NCBI RefSeq assembly: GCF_047675955.1
Contig: NC_132918.1
Span: 87,063,139-87,127,138, forward strand
Source: Chlorocebus sabaeus
Taxonomy: Eukaryota > Chordata > Mammalia > Primates > Cercopithecidae
Length of the DNA: 64,000 nt
Reading direction: 5' to 3'
The position numbers were made by a program, and so were the translations under genes. The notes beneath the pieces are model-generated. The model searched no databases. It had not been told where the DNA came from and saw nothing but the letters and a program-made list of their open reading frames with translations. This document shows, in pieces, positions 46,311 to 58,661 of this stretch; the stretch's first letter is position 1; the number at the start of each line of letters is the position of its first letter.

Positions 46311-46466
46311 AAGAATGGAGATGAGTGTGTGTATATATATGATATTATATTATATATTATATATAAGTATATAATACATAAAAATAGTGAAATAATGAAT
46401 AAATGCATCAGTGATGAGTGTATATATATACACTCATCTCCATTCTTTGTTAATTACAATCTAGTT
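46291..46466. repeat. Inverted repeat (about 44-bp arms) with 26-bp perfect palindrome
   Basis: Arm 46291-46340 ('aaactaaactgtgattaac', 'aaagaatggagatgagtg', TA run) is repeated in reverse at 46423-46466. The central 25 bp is exact and there are about 3 mismatches beyond it. The loop of about 80 bp is AT-rich. At 46413-46438 a perfect 26-nt palindrome (gatgagtg-TA run-cactcatc) is embedded. The first arm is part of L2, so the second is probably the copy. Confidence 0.9.
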
Positions 46467-46544
46467 TTTTGTGTATGTACATATATACACACAGTATATA
46501 AATATAAGCCCAGAACATTAGATGTGTATTAATATGTCAGTAGG

Positions 46545-46886
46545 ACAGTGATACTATGAAATATAAATTTGGTCTTAGTCCCCATTTCCTGACATACAAC
46601 TCCTAAAGCCCTTGAAATCTTCCGAGTGATAAGTGTCTTTTGTATACTAATGATATGACTCGTGGCTGGGGGCCCCTAGATAGCTTCAGGATGAGGGCCA
46701 GTCACCTAAAAGACCAAAGGAGGATTAGAGGGTTGAGACTTTCAACCCTAACCCTCTAACCTTTAGGGAGGGGAGAGGGACTAAAGGTTGAATTAATTAC
46801 CAATGGCCAACCATATGATCAATCATGCCTATTAAATAAAGGTTCCATAAAAACCAAAAAGATTGGGTTCAGGAGCTTTTGGATTG
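46545..46886 (+). mobile_element. ERVL-type LTR fragment (MLT2-like), truncated
   Basis: Recognised from 'tcgtggctgggggcccc', 'ggccagtcacctaaaagacc', 'aattaccaatggccaac' and 'ccataaaaaccaaaaagat', a common mammalian ERVL-type LTR. Two small hairpins lie in it (agggttga/tcaaccct near 46737; aaccttta/taaaggtt near 46760-46790). It stops at 46886, where the inverted Alu-tail copy begins. Confidence 0.55.
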
Positions 46887-46937
46887 CTCTACTTTAAGAG
46901 TTATTTCTTCCTTCTATTATTATTATTATTATTTTTG
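46887..46937 (-). repeat. 51-bp inverted copy of an Alu tail and flank
   Basis: This is the reverse complement of 45582-45632 with one mismatch. It sits exactly between a truncated ERVL-type LTR and a truncated Tigger element, so it fills a rearrangement junction. Confidence 0.93.
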
Positions 46938-46944
46938 GCTACTT

Positions 46945-47237
46945 TGTTTACAGTAGTCTATGGGTGTGATTTGTGGCTCCCCAAAATAATTACAACAGTA
47001 ACATCAACAATCATTGGTCACCGATAACTACAACAGATAAAATAATAATGAGAAAGTTTGAAAAATTGGGAGAATTGCTGAAACCTCACCCAGAGACATG
47101 AAGTGAGCATACGTTGGTGGAAAAATAGTGCCCACAGACTTACCCAAAGCAAGATTGCTATAAACCTTCAATTCGTAAAAATGCAGTACCTGTGAGGTGC
47201 AATAGAGTGAAACACAATAAAATGAGGTGTGCCTATG
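46945..47237 (-). mobile_element. Tigger (Tc1/mariner) DNA transposon fragment
   Basis: On the plus strand the end reads 'aaaccttcaattcgtaaaaa', then 'aaacacaataaaatgagg' and 'tgtgcctatg', the reversed terminal repeat of a Tigger whose consensus starts 'caggcatacctcgttttatt'. Inside, 'gtggctccccaaaataatt' and 'aataataatgagaaagttt' agree with the 5' non-coding region. Only one end is present. Confidence 0.8.
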
Positions 47238-47600
47238 TTTATCTAGGGCCTACTTTTGGCTCAGCTCTTTACTTCGTATTTTGGCTAATTAAGTTCACTT
47301 CTCTTGAGTTTAGAACATCAGTATCTATGCCTTTCCAAATAAAACATACATTAAATCACGAAGTGATGTATTATTTATGTTATTCAAACTACATTTTATC
47401 AACAGCTACTATGACCCACAGACAATGCTTGATTATTTTCAGGTGGAAAATATTTATCCCTGACTTCTCTCTGTCGCTCTATTATACAGCTATTTCTAAT
47501 ACATCAGCAAATTCTGTAGAGTTTACATTCAAATTCATCCAGAATCTAACCACTTTTCATCTCAGTTACTACCATGCTGGCTAAAGTCATCATCATTTCC
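47238..47600. other. Unique sequence
   Basis: No repeat recognised. The 130-codon plus-strand frame at 47192-47584 begins inside the Tigger end and lacks any domain signature, so I do not call a gene. Confidence 0.4.
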
Positions 47601-48270
47601 CACTTTAATGTAAAACAGATTTTAGTAGGTGCCCATGTTCCTAGCTCTGCCCTCTGTTTAACATATCAACCAGAATGATCCTTTGATAATATGTCCGCTT
47701 TGTCACTCCTCTGTTTAAAATCCTGTAGTGCTGAGCCACTTTACTTAGAATAGAACTAAACCTTTACAAATTCCTTCAATATTCATTGGATACGGTGCTT
47801 CCAATCTGAAGTATTTTTCTACTAACATTCTTCCCTTTCCATCTGACCCATCGGTATCTGCCATAATTGCCTTCTTGCAGTTCTATATTTTTTTCCATAC
47901 ATGTTGTTTTTTCCTGCAAGACTCTTCCTCTAGATGTCCTCTTAGCTAGATCTCACCTCTCCTTCAAGTCTTAGCTCATATATCATCCTACCAATAATAC
48001 CTTCACTAACTCCCTTTATATAAAATATAAACTGCCTACAGAATATTCGTCAACCCACATACCAGATCCTACTGTCCCATCTCTGTATTTCCCACATAGC
48101 GCTTTATAGCATACTTCACAGTTGATCTATTAGTTATTTTTATTATTTACTGTTTGTTTCTCCTCCCTGAATGATAAACTTCATAGAGAAAGTTTTGTAT
48201 CCCACATGCTTAGAAAAATTAATGTTAATAGCAGGTGCTCCATAAATATTTATCAAATAAATGAATACTT
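47600..48270 (+). repeat. L2 LINE 3' region
   Basis: Order and wording follow L2: 'gtcactcctctgtttaaaat', 'ctcacctctccttcaagtc', 'cccacatagcgctttatag', 'tgtttgtttctcctccctga', ending 'gcaggtgctccataaatatt' and 'aaataaatgaa'. It is one of the longest L2 stretches in the window. Coding potential is lost. Confidence 0.8.
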
Positions 48271-48565
48271 ATTCTCAGTTGAATGCAAATCATTTTTCCA
48301 TAAATGTGAGCACAATTCCAAATTTGTGACGATGTCCTGTTGGTACTGAATTATGTACTACTCTGTCTCTGAACACATCAATAATTTTAAGTACTCTAAC
48401 ATTTAGTACAGTTTTAAAATTATTATATTGAGAGTATAGGAAGGAGGTTGTGATTTTATTTTAATGAACAACAAAACCTGTCCGTATACAGACTACCACC
48501 ATAAATTATGTTGTAAATCGAATTTAGGTGTGTACAACATTAGGGGTATGAATTTGATTATAATT

Positions 48566-48690
48566 TGCATACTATAGCTCATTCAGAAAATCACTAAGCA
48601 CCCTTTGTATGCCAGGAACCATGTTTGGAAATAAGAGGATGAAGTGAAGAGAATATTACCTCTAACTTTAAAGGAACTTATATTCTGAAA
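48566..48690 (-). repeat. L2/MIR-like fragment
   Basis: The text 'tcattcagaaaatcactaag' followed by 'caccctttgtatgccagga' resembles the reversed L2 3' end. Confidence 0.5.
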
Positions 48691-50600
48691 GGGAAGAAAG
48701 GAGTTGTCTGATGAAAAGGCCCAATGGAAGCAGCAGCAGAAAGAGATTAAGCTAAAAACAGAAAAATCCATAAAAAAGCACATATTTGAAAATTACATAT
48801 CAAGGCTAAGCATCTTAGAAACTTCCTACTCATCGAGAGTCTGTTTTTTATTACCCCTTGCAAGAAGCAAAGAGATAGGCAAGGAAAGGCCAATTATCCT
48901 GTAAAGTAGATTTTTGAGTTGAGTGCAACTAAAGCTTAAAATGGGTACACTATTAATTGCTTGGCAATTAAAAGGCATGCTCTAGTGAGAACGACCTCTT
49001 TTTTTCTTCCTGGAGATCCTCATCTTCTCTACACTGCAGCCATTCTGTGTACAGTCTTATGCCTGCTATCTTAATGGTAATAATAATGAAAACAACAATA
49101 ATAAATAATATATCAAAGTAATAGTAACAGCAATAATAATATAAACATGATTCATAAACATCTATGGGTTATTTTATCTGGAAAGGGAGTAATTTACATC
49201 ATCAATGTCTAATCTTGCAATCTTCATAATACTCTCTATGGTCATTTTCTGTGACCATCTCTACCATCCCCTGTATGTCTTTATTCAGAGTTTTTCCTCT
49301 TTAAGTGTTCAATTACATATTTGTTGTTTTTACCCATCTGCATATTCATTTTATCATCTATTAATTTTCATGTATATATAGTGTTTCTAAGTTTACCAAG
49401 TATTTTGTCTGTTTAAATCTACTTATGTGTATCTATTGAGATATTACACACCAATCCATCCTGCAAATACTGAATGTATCTCTACTTTAGCTATTATGTC
49501 CAAAGTCTGTGAAGTCCAGAATCCAAAGATCATTTAAGTCCAATTCTTTCAGTTTACAAATGGTGAAACAAATACATGGAAAGTTAAGTAATTCATCTAA
49601 AATCGTTGACCTATGTGTGAAGAAGTCAGAGTTAGAAAACAGTAAGATATATTAGCTGTTTTTGGTGCACCTCTAATCTTTGTATAACGGAACTCTCCTT
49701 TAATAAAGCATAGAAAAGTGGATATAAATTTAACAGCATGGGAAATATTTCATTCAAACAATCTAAACTACTTAGTATTGAGGTGGTTTTGGTTTTTTTG
49801 TTTGTTTGTTTGTTTTGCCAGAATTTCATTCCTTTTTCAATAATCCTTTTTCTGAGTGTTTAAAGCTAACACAAAGCTATGCTACAATTTTGCAAGAATA
49901 CCTGATTGTAAAGATACCCATATTCCTATGGCAAGAAGAGTACAATTCAAAATACCTTAATATGCAAAAGTCATCTGTTTCCCATACATTCTCCAGCCTT
50001 CTCCTTACACTTGAATGGATTTCAATGGACTCTTGAAAAATGTTTCCCTCAATGACAAGAATTCTTCAAACACATCTTAAAAGGGCAATTGATATTCATT
50101 CCTTAAAATCAGAATTATTTAACCTTTACATGATGAATCCAATCCTTCTTTAACCTCGTTCTTTATCATTTATAAAATGCTGGAATAGTATTACACTTTG
50201 CCAAAATAAATTTTAAATGGAGGTATCTATCTTGTAAAATGTATGAATAAGAAGCAGATAAATGCATATTGCCATTTTACAAAATGAAAATGCATATGTG
50301 AACAGTCTCTGTGTACTATAAAGATCAGATGGTAAACAGATGAGATCAAAAAGCTGTGCTTGCCAGCTAAAATGAATGGTAAATTTTGTGTTGTAACATG
50401 ATTCTTAGCCAGAGAGCTCACCTTTAGCTATAGACAAACACCTCAAAAATTAAGGCCTAGGTACCGCAGGGGTAAAAGAAGAGAATTTTGTGGCTTACAA
50501 CAATTTTGAGACAGTGGAAATAAAGGGTCCTGGCATTAGGAAACCCATCTTCCAGCTTTGAATCTGCCAACTACTTAGCCAGGAGGTCACAGCCAACCCA
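48691..50600. other. Unique AT-rich sequence
   Basis: No gene recognised. Low-complexity AAT/AAC-rich patch at 49075-49150 and a (TTTG)n run at 49796-49817. Confidence 0.45.
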
Positions 50601-51330
50601 TTCATTTACTTATTCATTCTATCATGCATTCATATATTTATTAAATACTTATTACCATGGGTGGGTGTGGTGGTACATACTTATAGTCCCAGCACTTTTG
50701 GAGTCAAAGGCAGGAGAATTGCTGGAGGCCAGACCAGCCTGGACAACATAGCAAGACCCCATCCCTGCAAACGATTTAAAAATCAGCTGGGTGTGATGGT
50801 GCACTCCTATAGTCCTAGTTACTTGTGAGGCTGAGGCAAGAGGATTGTTCTTCAGGAGTTCAAGTTTGCAGTGAACTGAGATCATACCACTGCGTTTCAG
50901 CCTGGGTGACAGAGCAAGACTCTGTCTCAAACAAACGAACAAACAACAAGACTTACTGGCATGTACTATGGGCCAGGCACTGTACTCGTGCTAGTAATAT
51001 AGTTCTGAACAAATAAGGAACACATGATGTGCAAGGACTCTGCCTATGCTCCTCGTAAGCTGTACAGATTTTAAACTACGTATGACAGGAAGTTATTGAA
51101 ACTCTTCAGAAGGAAAGTAACATGGTTTATGTTTTGTAAAGATCACACTTTGATTGTTCTATACAGATCACATTGCTGTGGATACAAGAGCAGAAGCAAT
51201 TCTAAAACCATGTTCACAACCATTGCAACATGCAAAAAAGGCAGGGAAGTGATGATCACAGCTACTGGCTTATTGGAGGAGCTGCAGTTTGCTGTGATAG
51301 AATGCCCAGTTTGTGGATAAACAGTGACAG
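50600..51330 (-). repeat. L2 LINE fragment split by an Alu
   Basis: 'ttcattctatcatgcattc' and 'tttattaaatac' before the Alu, and 'tgggccaggcactgtactcg' and 'agttctgaacaaataagga' after it, form one reversed L2 3' end. 'agatcacactttgattg' near 51140 matches the upstream L2 portion. Confidence 0.6.
50647..50962 (+). mobile_element. Old Alu inside the L2 fragment
   Basis: A full-length diverged Alu at 50659-50950 runs from 'gggtgggtgtggtgg' to a CAAA-rich tail. Flanks acttattaccat (50647-50658) and acttactggcat (50951-50962) agree at 9 of 12, consistent with AluJ age. Confidence 0.88.
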
Positions 51331-52550
51331 GTGACAGAACCAAAACTAGAAAAAAGTTTATTTGTTCTTCCACTACAACACAGCTACATTTCAGTAATCA
51401 ACTATTCATACATTCAATCAACAACGTGGTGTATTAAGCCCTGTGTATAACTGATCTCACAAATATATAAACATGTTTTACAGTTTTATCTTGGAGGAGT
51501 GAAGTGAAACAGAGGAATTGGCTCAGAAACCACCATTTCCCAGTCGCTGGATTTTTACTTGACATATTGTTCCTTCTGTTATGTTCTGCAAACAGACTGA
51601 AATTTGAGAACCATCTTTGATCTGGGATATCTCTATTCACCCAGATATTATAATTCTATCTCTTAAGAATCTCTGGAATTCATCTCCTCTTATTGTAGAC
51701 TCTAATTAGTTAATTTTTAGGTTATTAAGGAGATTTTATCTAGTCTCCCTATTATCCTATTTTTATAATTTACAAAAACTCTAGCCCTTTGTATTTTCCA
51801 TGTACTCTGGAGGTCTGGAAATTTACTTATGAACAAGACACATCTTTGACAAATCCACAGAAGAGCAGGATGTATGTGTAAAGTACTAGATTCAGTGCAC
51901 TATAGATAAATATACTTAGAATGCAGCATAGACAAGCAATTTACTAGCTGCTGGTCAAGGCAGGGCAGGTTTCATTTAAGGTAACATTTGAGATGGCTCT
52001 TAAAGAATGAAGTTGGAATGGAGATCAGTCTTTGCCTTATCTAATTTTCTCTCTCCACCTTTTAATATCAGTGCTTCTAGTATTAAATCACTGTGCACAG
52101 TTCTGAGCATTGCAACAATTTTTAACATTTTTGTACCTAAGCATAAAGTCCGATCTACACTATGAATTCAAAGCCCTTGATATAATTCTGTCTTCTTGTT
52201 TGTGCTTCATCTTCCACAAACAAGTTTCTCAGTGTATAGTAACAGGTCACTATTAATGCACAATATTATTTTAGATGAGTAGAATTCTTAATATCAGTAA
52301 TTTTAATATATTTAATATTCATTAGGAAAATTACTACTAGTATATCAAGCCTAGATGCTTAGAAGAATTTTAGCTAAAAAGTAAAATTAATTAAATAAAA
52401 AATAAATAATGGTATATTTGGCAAATCTTTGGATAGAGAAAAATGTGAATGTCATTATTAAATCACTGAACTTTGGAAAACAGCATTTAATAGATGGTCT
52501 TGGGATATTCACTAGCCAGCAACACCTAATAACATTTCAAGTGGCCTTGA
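51331..52550. other. Unique sequence with a weak L2 trace
   Basis: No gene recognised. Near 51960-52030 'taacatttgagatggctctt' and 'aaagaatgaagttgg' resemble reversed L2. Confidence 0.4.
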
Positions 52551-52554
52551 GTAT

Positions 52555-52700
52555 ATCTTCATAACCTTCTACCTCTGCTCAGGCCATTTATTCTGACTGA
52601 AATGCTGGTTTCCTCCACTCAGTTATAACCTCCTCTTCTAAGATTTAGTTTAAATCTTTATTATAGCATTTAATATATATTCTATTATGTGTTAAAATAA
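52555..52700 (+). repeat. Possible L2 fragment
   Basis: 'tctgactgaaatgctggttt' followed by 'cctcctcttctaagattt' resembles the L2 section that precedes its 3' end. Weak. Confidence 0.35.
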
Positions 52701-55700
52701 TGTTTGGTACTGTCATCCCTGCAGTGGTGGAAACGGAGAGGAGGGCTTGTACAGGCTGGATGTATCTCTGATTTTCTGTTTCTAAACTAAGGGCCTGGCT
52801 TACACTTCCCAACAAGCGAATGAGCATGAAAGTACAATGTAGGTGGTCAGTTACTGTTTGCTGACCTGAATTGATTAGGCTGCTGGAAAATCCAATTCCC
52901 TTAAGGTCTCCATTGTTAAATGTCACTTCTGACTTAGATGACAATGACAAACCATCGCTTCTGCAAAACCATATTTAAAATAAACATCCGTTGCCTGGGA
53001 ACAGAGCATGTCTCATTGGCAGAGTTCTATGGACTATTTTATCTAATTAGCTCATATCAGCAAGAAATGCCTATGAGTATGAGATAAAGAGAGAAAAAAT
53101 GAAAGGGCAATCATCATAATTATGATGGTCATTTGAACAGAGTTTTATCATTTCCTTACATTTCTTCACTTCAGATTGATTTCATCCATGTGACAGATAC
53201 TGTAGTTACTGTTACTACTCCCATATTCCATTGAAATGATGCAAATGAAAGTACAGAATTCAGCATCTACTGTCTTCTTGTCTTCCTTTCTTCTTTTTAG
53301 TGGATTTTTACTTTTTAACCTATTCTCCTAACTCACAAATCATAACAATGTTCTAGGTCAAATTTTATATCAAGGTAAAGACCGGCTTATACATGAATTG
53401 AATACTCTCTATTCATAAAAATCTTCCCCCATCAGTTATTATCTTTGCCTAAACATTGACACAATTTACTAGAAGAGAAAAACAATGCTGAAAATTATTT
53501 TAATGTTCGTTTCACATTTATTTTCTTCAGATATTTATTTCAATTATATACACCTGTGAATACAAATCCTTTTAATAAACATATTTGGATATGAGCTGAA
53601 ACATTGTTTTCATGACTAAAGACTAATTCTGAGCATTGGATGTACATTATTAGTGTCTACTTTTAAAAATTTCAAAGCTAGTTACTAAAGAAAACTTCCA
53701 GAACATTTCGTATGACTGTGTCATTATTTCTGCTTCACAGAGAAGAACGCAGAGGAAGTAAGATTTCATGGAACAGAACAAAGTTCCTTCTAGAGCCAAA
53801 ACAGTAAAGAGGATCTTGGGTCGAAGGGAGATTCCATTAGGGAAAAGGGAATTGCTCAGAAGAAAAACTATTTCCTTTTCTTTACCAATAGCTACAATGA
53901 AATTACCTGCAGGGACTGTAGCAGTCAAAGTTCAGTCAGGAAAGAAGAACCACTAGGAGTATTACGGAACGAGGACTTCACTATAAGGGTTGGCTGTTAC
54001 TCAGCTATGAAAAGAGATGAAGATTAAGGTTTAGAATGGAGGAGCTGGAGGATTCGAGTCAGGTTGCTAAGCTGCCAGTCTGAAGCACTGGCAAGGGGAA
54101 TTGGGAAGCCAGGCATGTCCATGTGTTGGTGTGTGGCCACCATGTGGAGCTGTTAGGAAACTCTATGGAAAACTGTCACCTCTGCATCTTATGGTTAGCC
54201 CAGCGTTGCAGTTGGTTAGCAGGGTCCCAAGTCAGAAAGAACTAGACATAAATGAGTGATAAGTGAGGACATGCTGAACCGCACCAGTACCTCTAGGCTC
54301 ATCTTTCAATGTTTTGACTGCTATGATCTTCAGGAAGCAGGAGCTCCTGCTTCACTTCTTCCTTCTATGCCTCATGCAAATATTTATTTTTGTCAATCCT
54401 GAGTTAGAAGCACCCAGAAAAAGAATTTGAGAGAATGAACTTCCCACTTAGCCAAGTTGACTCAGGAAAAAAAAAAAAAAAAAACCACAAAGATTTCTTG
54501 TTTGCATTCAAGTTTCACTGAAGCATCGGTGTATCAAAGTCATGAAATTAATAGAATGTATGTTTTAGGGAGATTCTGATTCTAAAATGTTTTGATGGAA
54601 TTTAATTTCTCAGGCCAGAAGAGATTTTAGTTAAGCGTTGATTATAATTGACATTATTTAGTAATCAGAGAGGAAGATTGATGTCAACATTTCACGTTTT
54701 TATCAATACAATAAGAATCAATAGTAAATGAGACATTGAGGTTACAGACAAACGACGATTTGAATTGTATACTAATATAATATGCTTTCTCAGTCAAATC
54801 GGACTAATCTGTACTGATCTTTCAATTTAGCCATAACCAAAGACCAGACTTCACCAGGGAGCAGATTTCTGAATTTTCACCATGGATACTAGAAACAAAT
54901 GTTCTCTAAAATAGCCAGAATTACAAAATGAAATTCATCCAAAGTGTAAGTGGCAATGTCAATTTATCTGAATTAATACCACATACTAAGGCATTTTAGT
55001 TCTCTCATATCTTAATTTAGATAAATGAAAATGTTATTTAAACCAATCTTAAGGTCACTGAATGTAAAAACATTAAATAGACGGTTCAATGAGAAAATGA
55101 ACAAGAAATGAACAAGAAATCTCTCAAGAACAATGAATATAAATGGCATGCAGAGAAGGGAGCTTCAGACAACTGGGCTGACAGAAAAAAGGGCACTAAT
55201 AATTCCTTCTTCCGATAAAAAGGGAATCGAGTATAGCAGTAATTCTCAGCTATAGAATCCCATCTAGAGAAGTCTTTCATCAAAATAAAAATGCTGTATA
55301 AATAATATAATGATTTAAAGTGGTTTACTGTGGTGTCAATATCATTATTTTTAAAAAACGTGGTTTACAAACTTACAACCTCCAGTGTCCCTTTTTAAAC
55401 CGATGCTTTGATGAGATGTGTCAATCAGTTATAAATGAAATGACATTCCTATATCCCAGTTACTTTTATAAACCTATCATTAGGTCCACCTCTCCCTCTG
55501 CCACAGTGTTTTAAATCTCACATGGATCCATGTTTTAAATTCTGTCATTAATATCTTTGCAAGATTTGTCTCGAACCTATCACTGCAGCTTCAGTACTGC
55601 TCTTCTCGCACATTCTCTCAGTCATAATAAAGTCTCTACTATTTTTCATACATGCCGCATACATCTTGGCCTCTGGCTGCTGTGTATGTTGTCCCAGGTG

Positions 55701-55880
55701 TCTTCTTTCCAATACTGTTTTTCTGACTGAATGCTAGTCTCCCATGAAACACTCCCTAATCCTCTAAACAATGTAGGATATGTGCCTAGTTTGGACGAAT
55801 AAATCAGAATATTTGTGCCACAGCTAACTTCCTTCTTTATCTTTGTTGGTATTTTATTTTATTTTTTAGATTATGTGCTT
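52700..55880. other. Unique AT-rich sequence
   Basis: About 3.2 kb without a recognised repeat or exon. A poly(A) run lies at 54468-54484. A 25-bp segment at 55484-55508 recurs at 57504-57528. Minus-strand frames at 52645-52950 and 53650-53928 show no domain. Confidence 0.45.
55484..55508 (+). repeat. 25-bp direct repeat, copy 1
   Basis: Begins 'gtccacctctccctctg' and ends 'ccacagtg'; identical over 25 bp to 57504-57528. Confidence 0.95.
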
Positions 55881-55891
55881 AGCTTCCACCA

Positions 55892-56217
55892 CATAATTTT
55901 CTTTTTTCTTTTTTTTTTTTTTTTGAGACGGAGTCTGGCTCTGTCGCCCAGGCTGGAGTGCAGTGGCCGGATCTCAGTTCACTGCAAGCTCCGCCTCCCG
56001 GGTTTCCGCCATTCTCCTGCCTCAGCCTCCCGAGTGGCTGGGACTACAGGCGCCCACCACCTCGCCCGGCTAGTTTTTTGTATTTTTAGTAGAGACGGGG
56101 TTTCACCATGTTAGCCAGGATAGTCTCGATCTCCTGACCTCGTGATCCACCCGCCTCGGCTTCCCAAAGTGCTGGGATTACAGGCTTGAGCCACCGCGCC
56201 CGGCCCATAATTTTCTT
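55892..56217 (-). mobile_element. Young AluYR-type Alu with 12-bp target duplication
   Basis: A reversed, full-length, CpG-rich Alu at 55904-56205 with 'gtggccggatctcag' and 'cctcgcccggctag', the reverse of the monkey AluYR variants. Perfect duplication cataattttctt at 55892-55903 and 56206-56217. Confidence 0.95.
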
Positions 56218-57400
56218 AATAACAGTAGGGAAACGTCTTGTGTATCCTCCTCCATCTTGAGAGCGTGGTATATAAATGGCATTCTTCTAAAGAATTGAGT
56301 TGATGTTAGTATTTGTTCTTAGCTCCTTGTTATTTGATCTCTGGCAGTGACTTGGGCTTAGTATATGAAAAAATATATACATGGTCAAAAAGGCTAATAT
56401 CAAACTAACCCTAGCAGAGTGTTATGTAACCAATCCTGTAAATCTTAGTTTATGATTAACTTCCTTGCTATATGCCTCTTCATTAATACAGGATCTTCCA
56501 GAATTTGGTAATTATATTATTATATCAATCTTTATATGTGTATCACCTAGGAGGGGGACTATCTAAGTATATTCAAAAAATGATTTTGTCAAAAAATGAA
56601 TATCTAACAAAATAAGATTAAGTGAACACTTGAAAAAAATACATTGGTGATGCAGCACTGAGAGTTGAGTTAAGAAGGACGCATAACTAAGGGAGGCATA
56701 AGCACTGTTTTTGTTAGGAGATAATTTGGCCAAGTTATTTATGTAGGCAACGTGGCTGCTGTGTCCACTTAACAAGCTGTTTCATAAACTAGATGATTAG
56801 CAATACAATACAGAGCCCTCTTGAACTTCTAAAACAGCTGTTTACCTCTAAAATGACCACTGTAAATTAGTTAAAGATGAAAAGAGAAAGGAAGAGTGTT
56901 GGAGAGGGTAAGGAAGGGAGTCAAAAGAGAAAGAGAAAGCAAGAGAAGGGAAGGGAGGAGAGGAGAATGAGGTGAGAAAAGGTGAAGAAGAATGAAAGGA
57001 TAGAAGAGAGAAAGACATTTTAAAGAAGTACAACTAACAAGAGTATAAATGAGTTAGACAAGGTAAATATTTTAAACATATATATTTTATTGTTTTTCCT
57101 TTTCAATTTTGCTTCTAATTTTTGGATTTCAATCTCTGAGGTTAATTATACTTCTCAATTAATGATCCATTACCTGTATGAGACATTTATTTGATTTTAT
57201 TTTGCCCTGATTCCCCACTACCATTATATCCTTCCTCTATGTATAATCATTTTGATATTTTGATGTTGATTGCATATCCTTATATTTATGTATGCATATT
57301 TAAAATGTGTTTGTTTCCTTTGTATGAGTATGTGTGTTATTAAATTATATGAATGGTGTTTTACATAAATATCTTGTTTTCTTCCTTACTTTTTTACTAG
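56218..57400. other. Unique sequence with a purine-rich patch
   Basis: No gene recognised. 56877-57015 is about 140 bp of almost pure A/G (plus strand), a low-complexity GA-rich tract. Confidence 0.5.
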
Positions 57401-57760
57401 TGCCATGTTTTTGAGATGCACTATTGTTGCTGCATACACTTCAAGTCTATTGTTTCTAACTGTGGTGTAGTATTCACTTGAGTGTATCCACCATGTTTTA
57501 ATCGTCCACCTCTCCCTCTGCCACAGTGAAGGATAACTACACTGTCTACAATTCTTTGCCACCATAAGCAACGTTGCAATGAACATCTTCAAGCCTTTCT
57601 CTTTAGGTATTTTTATTAGAATGTGAGATGCATATCCAAATGTGGCCTGGCTGGATCATAAGTATGGTCTAGTTACCGACAAACATATTGTTTTCAAGAA
57701 CAGTTACACCAGCACACAAAACCATCAGCAGTGTGTATTTTATGTTGTCTTTAGAAATGG
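57400..57760 (-). repeat. Antisense L1 3' fragment
   Basis: Reversed late L1 ORF2/3' sequence: 'gtgtagtattcacttgagtg', 'taagcaacgttgcaatgaac' and 'caccagcacacaaaaccat' correspond to the reversed consensus. The 25-bp copy at 57504-57528 replaces L1 sequence inside it. Confidence 0.55.
57504..57528 (+). repeat. 25-bp direct repeat, copy 2
   Basis: Identical to 55484-55508. The flanking L1-like sequence suggests this copy is the insert rather than the source. Confidence 0.95.
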
Positions 57761-58543
57761 TAAGTTTGCCATAGTCCCAAATTCTTGAATGTATGCATGT
57801 TGATTTGTAATTCTGCTCTTCACCCTGTAATGATAAGTCTCTTTTTTACTGTAATCTCTTTAAATGTTTGAATTGTGTGAGCGCAACTGGACTACTGTCT
57901 GGGACCTATCCTTTATTGGCTATGAGACTTTCAGCAACTCATTTCTTCTTTCCGATCTTTCTTTCATTCACTTAGCCATCATTCAAGCACTATTAAATGA
58001 GCACCTGCTATGTACTTAGTTTATGTCTGTATCACCTGATTTGTGTGTTTCTTTATCAGAAGGAGAACCTCCATGTAAGTGTTGTAAAGACAGCAGTTCA
58101 TATGAGGGACAGTCCCTGCTCTTAGAAAACTCTTGGAGACTCAGGGACACCTTCCTCAAGAAAGAGAAATGTAATTTGAAACCTGAAAGGAGTTGGTGAT
58201 TCAAAAAAACCAGGGAGCTGAAATAATTTTTAAACTGAGGATGGTAAAAGTAAATTGTATTCTGTATAGAGGAAAACAATGAATGCCACAGATCTGAGTA
58301 GAAACATCCAAGTAGAGATTCAACAATGGAAAGGTGTCCCGTAAGGCTAGAACAAAGAGAGTGGCATTTGCAGGAGGCTCAGAGAAGCAGGAAGGTGGTG
58401 TCAAACCAAGTAGGGTACTGAGACTTGGAAAGCATTTTGGATTACAGAAGTCTTTCTGGATATTAAGGTAATATCCAAACATTATATAAGCAGCTGGATG
58501 AGTACTTCAATGGTGTCTTCCAGTCTTTTCATTTTGGGTTTTT
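57761..58543. other. Unique sequence
   Basis: No repeat or gene recognised with confidence. 'tgagcacctgctatgtactt' near 58000 is a short MIR/L2-like trace. Confidence 0.4.
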
Positions 58544-58661
58544 TTCTAAATCTGTGCTTCCAATAAGCCACATGTGGCTACTAAGCTCTTATAGTGTGGC
58601 TAGTCTGAACTGAGAAGTGCTGTAAATAAAAAATAAACACCAGGTTGTGAAACCATTGTAT

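Noticed and set aside
47192..47584. A 130-codon open frame
   Set aside because: It starts inside a Tigger terminal region and has no recognisable domain.
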